Assembly (NCBI GenBank): GCA_027055005.1
Contig: JALUNR010000228.1
Span: 1-6,114, forward strand
From: Campylobacterales bacterium
Lineage (GTDB): Bacteria > Campylobacterota > Campylobacteria > Campylobacterales > QNZT01
Direction of reading: 5' to 3'
DNA: 6,114 bases
Positions 1 to 5,924 of this stretch are shown here, piece by piece. A program made the translations under genes and the position numbers. The notes beneath the pieces are model-generated. The model was given only the letters and a program-made list of their open reading frames with translations, was not told where the DNA came from and searched no databases. Numbering within the stretch: the stretch's first letter is position 1; each line of letters starts with the position of its first letter.

Positions 1-49
1 GGGGGAGTTGAAAGTGTGCAAAACTTTTTTATGTGGTTTTATATTTTAA

Positions 50-80
50 GGCAGGGGATTATTTTATCCCTTTATCTGCC
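50..80 (-). terminator. possible weak hairpin over the pstS stop codon
   Basis: On the minus strand, GGCAG (80-76) can pair with CTGCC (54-50) and GGGAT (70-66) with ATCCC (59-55). This leaves a 6-nt loop and a one-sided 5-nt bulge. The stem straddles the pstS stop codon, and only a mixed TTAAAATATAAAA tract follows, not a clean T run. It could be a weak terminator or attenuator between pstS and whatever lies beyond the left edge (in many genomes pstC). The remaining bases 1-49 show no gene I can support. Confidence 0.25.
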
Positions 81-1060
81 CAGTATTTTCTTATTTGATC
101 TTTTGTAGAAGCTGGAAGTGGAACATATCCTAAATCAGCTGCTAACTTATCGCCATTTTTATAAGCAAAATCAAAAAACTTAGTTACTTGTTTATCAGTA
201 TCAACTTTCTCTTTTGGTAAAAGTATAAAAGTTGCTGCTACGATCGGGTAACTTGTCTCACCATTTGGATAACCGATAACTGCATAAAAATCTTTTGCTG
301 GAGTCCAAGTTGCATATTTTGCAGCATCTTGGAAAGATTTTACAGTTGGAGTTATGTATTTTCCAGCTTTATTTTGAACTGTTGCTGCTGGAAGATTTGA
401 TTTTAGTTTGTAACTATACTCTATGTAACCAATTGAGTATTTTGTATTTTGGATATTTGCAGTAACTCCTGAGTTACTTTTTCCAGCTACTATATTTGCT
501 TTCCATTCAGGTTTTTTACTAACTTTAAAGTCATCCTTATCTATTTTATGTAGATAGTAAGTAAAGTTAAAAGTAGTTCCTGATTTATCAGCTCTAACTG
601 CAACTGTTATCTTCTTGTGAGGAAGTTTTAAGCTTGGATTTTCTGCTTTTATAGTTTCATCATCCCAGAAAGCCACTTTTCCACTAAAAATTCCAGCTAT
701 CGCTTTTTCACTTAGTCTAAGCTCTCCATCTTTAACACCAGGAATATTGTAAGCTAAAACGATACTTCCTACAACAGTTGGGAACATATAAAGTTTATGT
801 TTAGCTAATTTTTTTGGTTTTAGTGGTTTATCACTACCTGCAAAATCAACTATTCTTTTTTTGATAGATTTTATACCATCACCACTTCCTGTTGGAGTAT
901 AGTTAACTTTTTCACCAGTAGCTTTGTTATATGCTGCTATCCAAGCTTTATAAACAGGAGCTGGAAAAGAAGCACCTCTACCTTGTAATTCACTTGCATT
1001 TATGCTTAAAGTTGCTGTTGCTGCTACTAAACTTAATGCTACAAATTTTTTTAATCTCAT
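59..1060 (-). CDS. pstS: PstS, periplasmic phosphate-binding protein of the Pst ABC transporter
   Basis: The 333-residue protein captures inorganic phosphate in the periplasm and hands it to the PstCAB permease. Residues 1-22 form a signal peptide (KK, hydrophobic stretch, likely cleavage after INA). The mature part follows E. coli PstS closely in order and length. Phosphate contacts are visible as Ser31-Phe32 in GASFPAPVY (Thr-Phe in E. coli), Ser59 in TGSGDG, Asp77 in DFAGSDKPL, and Arg156 with Ser160-Gly161-Thr162 in VRADKSGTTF. The C-terminal motifs IGYIEYSY, FILLPKE and KFFDFAYKNGDKLA also fit. The ribosome-binding site AAGGAG (1077-1072) lies 11 nt from the ATG, rather far, but no better start exists. 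A Pho-box-like promoter lies just upstream. pstC, pstA and pstB are not in the window and may lie beyond position 1. Identification is secure; phosphate regulation is inferred from the promoter. Confidence 0.96.
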   Translation of the reverse strand: MRLKKFVALSLVAATATLSINASELQGRGASFPAPVYKAWIAAYNKATGEKVNYTPTGSGDGIKSIKKRIVDFAGSDKPLKPKKLAKHKLYMFPTVVGSIVLAYNIPGVKDGELRLSEKAIAGIFSGKVAFWDDETIKAENPSLKLPHKKITVAVRADKSGTTFNFTYYLHKIDKDDFKVSKKPEWKANIVAGKSNSGVTANIQNTKYSIGYIEYSYKLKSNLPAATVQNKAGKYITPTVKSFQDAAKYATWTPAKDFYAVIGYPNGETSYPIVAATFILLPKEKVDTDKQVTKFFDFAYKNGDKLAADLGYVPLPASTKDQIRKYWADKGIK

Positions 1061-1096
1061 ATTATGTAATTCTCCTTGTTTTTTAATTACAAAAGA

Positions 1097-1130
1097 AGTA
1101 TATAAAACAGTGATTACAAAATGATAACAA
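1097..1130 (-). promoter_or_regulatory. Pho-box-like promoter of pstS
   Basis: Read on the minus strand, half-sites TTGTTATC (1130-1123) and TTGTAATC (1119-1112) repeat with an 11-nt period. Nine nt later comes the -10 element TATACT (1102-1097). There is no recognisable -35, as expected when an activator bound to the repeats replaces it. The 11-nt tandem spacing is that of the PhoB box of other Proteobacteria (CTGTCAT repeats), although the half-site differs. The predicted transcript would have a leader of about 30 nt. The same layout stands before the porin gene. The regulator is inferred, not seen. Confidence 0.72.
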
Positions 1131-1162
1131 TAAAATAAGTAAATTTCTAAATAAATGATTAT

Positions 1163-1207
1163 AAATAAAAAAAGGTGCTAGAGGAAAAGGGAGGATCCTC
1201 TAGCACC
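1163..1207 (-). terminator. strong intrinsic terminator after the porin gene
   Basis: A perfect 12-bp stem is formed by GGTGCTAGAGGA (1207-1196 as read on the minus strand) and its complement at 1185-1174, around a 10-nt loop. It is followed on the minus strand by TTTTTTTATTTAT (1173-1161). It starts about 43 nt after the porin stop codon. There is no T run on the other side, so it acts on minus-strand transcripts only. It insulates pstS from porin read-through. Confidence 0.9.
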
Positions 1208-1249
1208 TAAATATAAGGGAGTTGAAAAAAAGTTTAATATAACTTTATA

Positions 1250-2347
1250 TTACCAGTTAACCTCAGCAGTTAGCATTGCTTTTTGATCATCTTTTGTAGT
1301 AGAACCATTAAAAGCAGTATTTTTATTATTTATAATATTTGCTAAAAATTTAACATTTTTATTATATTTGTAAGATACACCACCTATTGTTGTTTTTCTT
1401 TCTTCTGTATCACCTGAAGTAGATGCTCTTCCATCAGCATCAAATTTAAAATCATCATATCTTGCAAATACATCCCATTTAGGAGCAAATTTAAATGAAC
1501 CATTTACAGAATAACCTTTACCTTCTACATATTTTTTACCACTATCAAAATAATTTCCATTATTTACTTTCACATATTGAGCTGCTAATAAAAATTGTTC
1601 AGTAGAATAAACACCATGAACACCTGCCCATTTTAAATCTACATAATTACCACTTGCATCTTTTCTATCTTTATGTTTTTGGCTATCTTCTCCAAATAAA
1701 GAAAGATTTAAATATTTAGGAGCATGATGAATCAATCCTGTCCCCAATACATGCCAAGTAAGTCTTGCTTCAGCAGCTAAACCATTGTTATTTCCTTGAT
1801 CAGCATGATAACCTTCACCATTAAACAGACCTAACTCACTTGAAAAATTGCAAGTTTTTGTTTTGAAGTTAATACCTCTACCTGATGAAGCAGTTGCATG
1901 AACACCATTGTGTTGCTCTATAAAAGTTTCACTAATACTTCTATATTTCCACCCATTATGTTCTTCATAGTCAATCCATGGAGTATGAGCTTGACCCATT
2001 TCAACACCAGTATTTGGAAAAATATTTGCAAGATATAAATAAGCATATTTTACTCTCATACCTATACTTCCACCATCAGCAGCATTATATTGATCAAGAG
2101 TAACTCTTACATAATCTTTTGGATTTTCACTAAAATATGCTTTTACTTGAAGGTAGTTTCTTCTTGTCTCAAATTTAGTCCAATCTTTTGAACTATCTAA
2201 GTTATTGCTATATTTTGTAAGTCCAAAATAGTGAGTCCCATCGAATTTTAGAGTTGCCGCTCCACTTTTTACAGTTACATCGGCACTTGCAACACTACTC
2301 ACTACAGCCAAAGCCGCCACAGTTGATAAAATAATTTTTTTCATCAT
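1250..2347 (-). CDS. outer-membrane porin, probably phosphate or anion selective (OprO/OprP-like)
   Basis: The 365-residue protein is predicted to form an outer-membrane beta-barrel channel. A signal peptide (MMKKIILSTV, alanine-rich core, cleavage after VASA at about residue 22) is followed by alternating polar and hydrophobic strands. It ends in AEVNW with a terminal aromatic residue, the usual signature for barrel assembly. The segment near residues 118-150 (GQAHTPWIDYEEHNGW to the ISETF motif) resembles the conserved part of porin O/P-type proteins as I remember them. One cysteine sits within the barrel (TKTCNF). Two in-frame ATGs are available: the second (2344) is 7 nt from the AAGGA ribosome-binding site and the first only 4 nt, so the true product may be one residue shorter. 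The promoter matches that of pstS, which favours phosphate uptake. Porin identity is well supported; substrate selectivity is inferred from context. Confidence 0.85.
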   Translation of the reverse strand: MMKKIILSTVAALAVVSSVASADVTVKSGAATLKFDGTHYFGLTKYSNNLDSSKDWTKFETRRNYLQVKAYFSENPKDYVRVTLDQYNAADGGSIGMRVKYAYLYLANIFPNTGVEMGQAHTPWIDYEEHNGWKYRSISETFIEQHNGVHATASSGRGINFKTKTCNFSSELGLFNGEGYHADQGNNNGLAAEARLTWHVLGTGLIHHAPKYLNLSLFGEDSQKHKDRKDASGNYVDLKWAGVHGVYSTEQFLLAAQYVKVNNGNYFDSGKKYVEGKGYSVNGSFKFAPKWDVFARYDDFKFDADGRASTSGDTEERKTTIGGVSYKYNKNVKFLANIINNKNTAFNGSTTKDDQKAMLTAEVNW

Positions 2348-2376
2348 TCATTCCTTTTAAAAATTTTTACGGTGGA

Positions 2377-2410
2377 AGTATAAAAACAAACGATTACAAA
2401 ACAGTTACAA
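2377..2410 (-). promoter_or_regulatory. Pho-box-like promoter of the porin gene
   Basis: On the minus strand, TTGTAACT (2410-2403) and TTGTAATC (2399-2392) repeat with an 11-nt period, then 9 nt, then TATACT (2382-2377). The proximal half-site, the 9-nt gap and the -10 hexamer are identical in type and spacing to those of pstS. A further single TTGTAACT lies upstream at 2436-2429, 26 nt from the distal half-site and so out of phase with the tandem pair. The predicted leader is about 23 nt. Confidence 0.72.
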
Positions 2411-2497
2411 AAAAATTTATGATTTTTTAGTTACAAACTAAGATATATTTTTATAACTATGGGAAAATAAAAAAGTATACGATTAGATTAAAATAAG

Positions 2498-2574
<77 letters not shown>

Positions 2575-2583
2575 GTAAAAAAT

Positions 2584-2660
2584 TGGTTGCGGAGGATGGA
2601 TTTGAACCACCGACCTTCGGGTTATGAGCCCGACGAGCTGCCTGACTGCTCTACTCCGCG
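2584..2660 (-). tRNA. initiator tRNA-fMet (anticodon CAU)
   Basis: A 77-nt cloverleaf with encoded CCA. It is the initiator and not the elongator because C1 faces A72 unpaired at the top of the acceptor stem and the anticodon stem has three consecutive G-C pairs (TCGGG-CTCATAA-CCCGA). The anticodon arm is the same as in E. coli tRNA-fMet. It is the middle gene of the tRNA operon, 10 nt after tRNA-Gln. Confidence 0.97.
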
Positions 2661-2670
2661 ATAAAAAAAG

Positions 2671-2745
2671 TGGATGGGGTGGAGGGATTCGAACCCACGA
2701 TACACGGTACCAAAAACCGATGCCTTACCACTTGGCCACACCCCA
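2671..2745 (-). tRNA. tRNA-Gln (anticodon UUG)
   Basis: A 75-nt cloverleaf with encoded CCA. The acceptor TGGGGTG pairs with CACCCCA, and the anticodon loop TTTTGGT gives UUG. It is first in the operon. Two details are odd. The discriminator base is U73 and not the G73 favoured by GlnRS, and U-U mismatches fall at 27:43 and 50:64. The U1-A72 pair, a recognition feature for the GatCAB amidotransferase, is present. This fits the indirect Glu-tRNA-Gln route known in Campylobacterota (inference). Confidence 0.95.
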
Positions 2746-2774
2746 TTACAAAGTATGTCTAAATTTGAGATGTG

Positions 2775-2803
2775 ATTATAGTAATTTTTTCTTAAATTGT
2801 CAA
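2775..2803 (-). promoter_or_regulatory. consensus sigma-70 promoter of the tRNA operon
   Basis: On the minus strand TTGACA (2803-2798), a 17-nt spacer and TATAAT (2780-2775) match the sigma-70 consensus at all twelve positions. Transcription should begin near 2768, about 20 nt before tRNA-Gln. Perfect matches are typical of strongly expressed stable-RNA operons. It faces away from ribB. Confidence 0.92.
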
Positions 2804-2821
2804 GAGTTTTTGGGACAAATT

Positions 2822-2835
2822 TCAAAATATTTTGA
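2822..2835. repeat. 14-bp perfect palindrome between the tRNA and ribB promoters
   Basis: TCAAAATATTTTGA reads the same on both strands. It lies 37 nt before the ribB start codon and about 19 nt upstream of the tRNA-operon -35. It could be an operator or an AT-rich upstream element. AT-rich palindromes of this size can arise by chance in such DNA, so the role is open. Confidence 0.4.
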
Positions 2836-2872
2836 TAAACTAGCTTTGAAGTAAACAATATAGGGAAATAGT

Positions 2873-3892
2873 ATGCCAATAAAAAGAGTTCAAACTGCCA
2901 TAGAAGAGATAAAAAAAGGAAATATGGTCATCATGATAGATGATGAAGATAGAGAAAATGAAGGTGATTTGGTTTATGGAGCCACATTTTCTACTCCAAA
3001 AAAAGTAAACTTTTGTGCAAGTAAAGCAAAAGGACTAATATGTGTTGCTCTTTCATCTGACATAGCAAACAAACTTGACTTAAATCCTATGGTAAAAAAT
3101 AATGACTCATCTTATGAAACAGCTTTTACTATAAGTGTAGATGGTAAAGATTGCAAAACTGGAATCTCTGCTTATGAAAGAGATGAAACGATAAAAATTT
3201 TGGCAACTTGTACATCAAAACCATCTGACTTAGTACGACCTGGACATATCTTTCCACTTATAGCAAAAGATGGTGGTACACTTGTTAGAACTGGACATAC
3301 TGAGGGAAGTGTAGATCTTTGTAAAATGGCAGGAATTAACAAAACTGCTGTTATATGTGAAATAATGAAAGAAGATGGAACTATGGCTCGCCGTGATGAT
3401 TTAGAAGATTTTGCTAAAGAACATGACCTCAAAATAGTATTTATATCAGATATAGTTGAGTACAGACTCCAACATGAATCCCTGATAAGAGTCATAGCAG
3501 AATCCAACACAAAAATTATGGAAAAAGATGCAAGAAGAATCGACTTTTTAGATCATAACCAAAACCATCATGTAGCTTTTGTATTTAATAGAGGAGAGAA
3601 AAAAGAGTATGTGAGATTTCACAAAGTTGCTACAGATTTAGAACTTTTTACTAAAAACAGATACAAAAATCTTATAAAATCTATCGAAATTTTAGACAAA
3701 GAGGGTGGAGTTTTAGTATTTTTAGAAGAGTCCTCCATCGACAATCCTTACATGAAAGAGTATGGTATAGGAGCTCAAATCCTAAATCATCTTGGATTTA
3801 GCAAAATAAAACTTTTAGTATCTAAAAAAGGTACAGAGTTTGTGGGAATTAGTGGATTTGGACTTGAGGTATCAGAAGAGATAGAGCTTTAA
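2873..3892 (+). CDS. ribB: 3,4-dihydroxy-2-butanone 4-phosphate synthase with degenerate GTP cyclohydrolase II domain
   Basis: The 339-residue protein makes the four-carbon unit of riboflavin from ribulose 5-phosphate. Residues 1 to about 203 are a complete RibB domain: DDEDRENEGD (23-32, with Glu28 as a metal ligand by comparison with E. coli RibB), TGISAYERDET (96-106), RPGHIFPL (122-129), RTGHTEGSVDL (139-149, His142 as the second metal ligand), and CEIMKEDGTMARRDD. Residues from about 205 resemble RibA but contain no cysteine, so the zinc site and the catalytic motif are gone. Only the distal YGIGAQILNHLG and GISGFGLEV parts are well kept, and the domain is about 130 residues where RibA has about 195. 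It is usually annotated ribBA, but cyclohydrolase activity is not expected, so a separate ribA should exist elsewhere. The ribosome-binding site AGGGA lies about 7 nt before the ATG. No FMN riboswitch is seen in the 128-nt gap upstream. Confidence 0.94.
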   Translation: MPIKRVQTAIEEIKKGNMVIMIDDEDRENEGDLVYGATFSTPKKVNFCASKAKGLICVALSSDIANKLDLNPMVKNNDSSYETAFTISVDGKDCKTGISAYERDETIKILATCTSKPSDLVRPGHIFPLIAKDGGTLVRTGHTEGSVDLCKMAGINKTAVICEIMKEDGTMARRDDLEDFAKEHDLKIVFISDIVEYRLQHESLIRVIAESNTKIMEKDARRIDFLDHNQNHHVAFVFNRGEKKEYVRFHKVATDLELFTKNRYKNLIKSIEILDKEGGVLVFLEESSIDNPYMKEYGIGAQILNHLGFSKIKLLVSKKGTEFVGISGFGLEVSEEIEL

Positions 3893-3934
3893 CTCCTTAA
3901 GTTTCTCATTTTTTAAATACAAAAGAAAAGATAC

Positions 3935-3940
3935 TATAAT
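3935..3940 (+). promoter_or_regulatory. probable -10 element of the repeat-protein gene
   Basis: A perfect TATAAT lies 36 nt before the ATG at 3977, in the 84-nt gap after ribB. The expected -35 position holds only AT-rich bases, a common situation in Campylobacterota promoters. It suggests that the downstream gene is transcribed separately from ribB. Confidence 0.55.
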
Positions 3941-3976
3941 TTTGTATGTTTGTAAGAAAAAGGATTTAAGGAAAAT

Positions 3977-5128
3977 ATGCATTATCGTAGAATATTTATT
4001 ATTAGTATTGTACCACTTCTTTTATTTACATACATTTTTTATAAAACTGATAAAAAAGAAAGCGAATTTTTCTTCACAAACAACAAATTTGAATCCATCA
4101 CAAAAATCTTACAAACAGAAGATAAAAATTTTTTGATTGCCGGTAAGACATCTGATTTTGGAGTGTTTTTAGCTAAAATCGACCAAGATGGAAAGATACT
4201 CTGGAAGCATAAATTTGGAGGCTTTAATAGATATTCAAAATTTCCTATAATCCAAAATGACGATATTCTCGTTACAAAAACAAAAGAACAAGACTTAATA
4301 GTGGCAATAAATTCAGAAATTAGTTTTAATCTAGACGAAAACATAAACAGAATCAGACTTATAAAGATAAACAAATATGGTAAATATTTTTACTGGGACA
4401 AACTTTTTAAAGACAAAGATGAAGTAGCATATATCAGTGACATATTGAGTTTGCAAGATGGCGGTTTTATTTTGGTTTATGATGTATTTGCACAAGATGA
4501 GAGATTTTTTTCAAAGATTATCAAATTTGATAATAATGCAAAAGTGATTTGGCAAAGAAGTTTTTTTGATAAAATTTTTAATACCGATTTAGAAAAAATA
4601 TATAAAACAGATAACGGCTTTGTGGTAATCGGCTATGAAAGGGATGTTGGTAAGCAAAATATTCCATATCATCTTATTATTATCAAGCTCGATAAAGACG
4701 GTAAAGTTGTATCGAAAAAACATATAAACAACACTACTGAAGATAATACCTTTATAAAAACAAATAATGGCTATGCTTTTATATCCCTTAATACTGTGAG
4801 ATTGACTCAAGTGGATAAAAACGGCAAACTGCTTTTTGAAAAAGATTTAAACGATTTAAACACAACAAGTATATCGATTTTGAGACAAACAAACGATGGA
4901 GATTTTATAGTAGCTGGATTTGATAATAACTGCAAACAAAAAAAATGTTCACTTGTTATGAAATTAGATAAAAATGGCAATAAAGTGTGGAAAAAACGAA
5001 TTGGCGGGAAATATTGGGATGATATAAATGACATCATAGAAACAAAAGAGTATTTTGTAATAGCCGGTTCAAATCTTTCCCATTCTGAAACAAAAAGAGT
5101 AGCTTGGGTGATAAAAGTAAAAAAATAA
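3977..5128 (+). CDS. membrane-anchored beta-propeller-like repeat protein, function unknown
   Basis: The 383-residue protein has a short basic N-terminus (HYRR) and one hydrophobic segment at about residues 6-22 without an obvious cleavage site, so it is probably an anchor holding the rest in the periplasm. The remainder is a tandem repeat of about 50 residues. Its most regular part follows the pattern hydrophobic-K-hydrophobic-D-x-x-G-K-x-x-W-x-K, beginning near residues 65, 128, 181, 235, 276, 327 and 378. It is preceded in each unit by a strand of the type GGFILVY or GDFIVAG. The last repeat stops after VIKVKK, as when the final blade is closed by strands from both ends. Six to seven blades of a beta propeller is the simplest reading. 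There is no catalytic motif; two cysteines (319 and 324) lie close together. The ribosome-binding site AAGGA (3968-3972) is 4 nt from the ATG. I do not recognise a characterised homologue, and the neighbours give no hint of function. Confidence 0.82.
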   Translation: MHYRRIFIISIVPLLLFTYIFYKTDKKESEFFFTNNKFESITKILQTEDKNFLIAGKTSDFGVFLAKIDQDGKILWKHKFGGFNRYSKFPIIQNDDILVTKTKEQDLIVAINSEISFNLDENINRIRLIKINKYGKYFYWDKLFKDKDEVAYISDILSLQDGGFILVYDVFAQDERFFSKIIKFDNNAKVIWQRSFFDKIFNTDLEKIYKTDNGFVVIGYERDVGKQNIPYHLIIIKLDKDGKVVSKKHINNTTEDNTFIKTNNGYAFISLNTVRLTQVDKNGKLLFEKDLNDLNTTSISILRQTNDGDFIVAGFDNNCKQKKCSLVMKLDKNGNKVWKKRIGGKYWDDINDIIETKEYFVIAGSNLSHSETKRVAWVIKVKK

Positions 5129-5154
5129 AAAAACTCTTTATTTTATTTTTTATC

Positions 5155-5319
5155 CTAGCCATTTTGTCTGTTCCTTTTGCCTAATAGTACATCATCGGCG
5201 ATATGAGAATCTATCTCAGCTTCAAGTGCTACTTCTATAAGCTGTTTATAAAGATTGATTTTTGGATGTCCTATGAGAAACTCAAAAGATTGAGCTTTAA
5301 CTCCTCTATATCTACTTTT
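5155..5319 (-). pseudogene. remnant of an IS256-family transposase (N-terminal region)
   Basis: An open frame with no usable start codon runs on the minus strand from after a TAA at 5322-5320 to a TAG at 5157-5155, giving 54 codons. Its translation includes QLIEVALEAEID, then SHIADDV and a terminal GKRNRQNG. This resembles the conserved N-terminal block of IS256-type transposases as I remember it: a helix of the form LxxAALEAEhxxHL, a short linker, then NRRNG just before SKTVKT. Here the frame stops right after NG, so the catalytic DDE domain is entirely missing. The first 49 nt overlap the 3' end of magIII in another frame. It is best read as the stump left by a decayed insertion sequence. 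I see no terminal inverted repeats. Alternatively it could be the end of an unrelated small gene. Confidence 0.55.
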
Positions 5320-5924
5320 TTACCTTTTACAAAATCCTTAGCAAACTCAACAATCTTTCCGTGAAACCTTGCATAAACTTTATGTAACTCACTCTCATTC
5401 ACATTTTCTAAAATCCCTCTTTGCATCCACTCTTGAATCTCATCATAACTTTCAAACTCATATCCAAAAGCTCTAAGAAGTCTATCAGTATAACTATCAA
5501 CTACAAATACAGCTCTATAACAAGCATAACAAAGGATACTATCTGCACTCTCTTGACCTATCCCTCTTTGGCTAAGCAACCACTCACGACTTACCTCATC
5601 TTTAAAGCTTTCAAAACTTCCAAACTCTTCTAGGATACTTTTACAAAGTCCTTTTATATACTTTGCTTTCGTGTTATAAAATCCACTAGGTTTTATCAAG
5701 CTCTGAAGCTCTTTTAAGTCTATACTGGCAAGTTTTTCTAAGCTAAGCTTTCCTTCCAAGTTAGCTAAAGATTTTTCTACTTTTTGCCACTTTGTCTGTT
5801 GAGTTAGTATAGCTCCAACTACTACTTCAAAACTCCCACTATTTGGCCACCAAAACTCATCTCTTTTCTCTTTTAGGTAACCCATCTTTTTTAAAGATAG
5901 ATAAAGTTCATAACTACTCTTCAA
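5271..5924 (-). CDS. magIII: MagIII-type 3-methyladenine DNA glycosylase (HhH-GPD family)
   Basis: This is a base-excision repair enzyme that removes alkylated bases such as 3-methyladenine. Starting at TTG (5924) it has 217 residues, close to the 218 I recall for H. pylori MagIII, and aligns with it from the first residues. Seen here are WWPN (25-28, pocket tryptophans), GAILTQQTKW, PSGFYNTKAK (79-88), REWLLSQRGIGQESADSILCY (113-133, helix-hairpin-helix), catalytic Asp143 in VVDSYTDR, and ARFHGKIVEFAK, whose Lys190 corresponds to the lysine described as carbamylated in MagIII. The four-cysteine iron-sulfur loop of endonuclease III is absent, as expected for MagIII. A longer ATG start at 5963 exists, but AGGAGG at 5936-5931 lies 6 nt before the TTG, which fits far better. 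The last 15 or so residues go beyond the H. pylori end and overlap the transposase remnant. It overlaps the upstream gene by 11 nt, so coupled translation is likely. Confidence 0.93.
   Translation of the reverse strand: MKSSYELYLSLKKMGYLKEKRDEFWWPNSGSFEVVVGAILTQQTKWQKVEKSLANLEGKLSLEKLASIDLKELQSLIKPSGFYNTKAKYIKGLCKSILEEFGSFESFKDEVSREWLLSQRGIGQESADSILCYACYRAVFVVDSYTDRLLRAFGYEFESYDEIQEWMQRGILENVNESELHKVYARFHGKIVEFAKDFVKGKKVDIEELKLNLLSFS

Noticed and set aside
2624..2854. 76-codon plus-strand reading frame antisense to the tRNAs
   Set aside because: GWGGGIRTHDTR is another common false protein produced by reading a tRNA gene backwards; no ribosome-binding site supports it.
2622..2879. 85-codon minus-strand reading frame across the tRNA-Gln and tRNA-fMet genes
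   Set aside because: It is a translation of tRNA sequence; the string GVWPSGKASVFG is a familiar artefact from such regions.
3172..3510. 112-codon frame antisense to ribB
   Set aside because: It lies wholly inside a clear gene, shows serine-rich antisense composition and has no recognisable domain.
3884..3914. Possible hairpin with T run after ribB
   Set aside because: The pairing needs two bulges and is short; the T run alone is not enough evidence.
3942..4136. 64-codon plus-strand frame overlapping the start of the repeat protein
   Set aside because: It is in another frame of the same gene, with low-complexity lysine and leucine content; the 3977 start has the ribosome-binding site and a coherent repeat protein.
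5121..5150. A/T-only inverted repeat after the repeat-protein gene as a terminator
   Set aside because: The stem has only A-T pairs and can slip into several registers, so it would be very weak; I do not call it a terminator.
5271..5924. Identity as endonuclease III (nth)
   Set aside because: The C-terminal four-cysteine iron-sulfur loop is missing, and the WWPN, PSGFYN and ARFHGKIVEF segments match MagIII.
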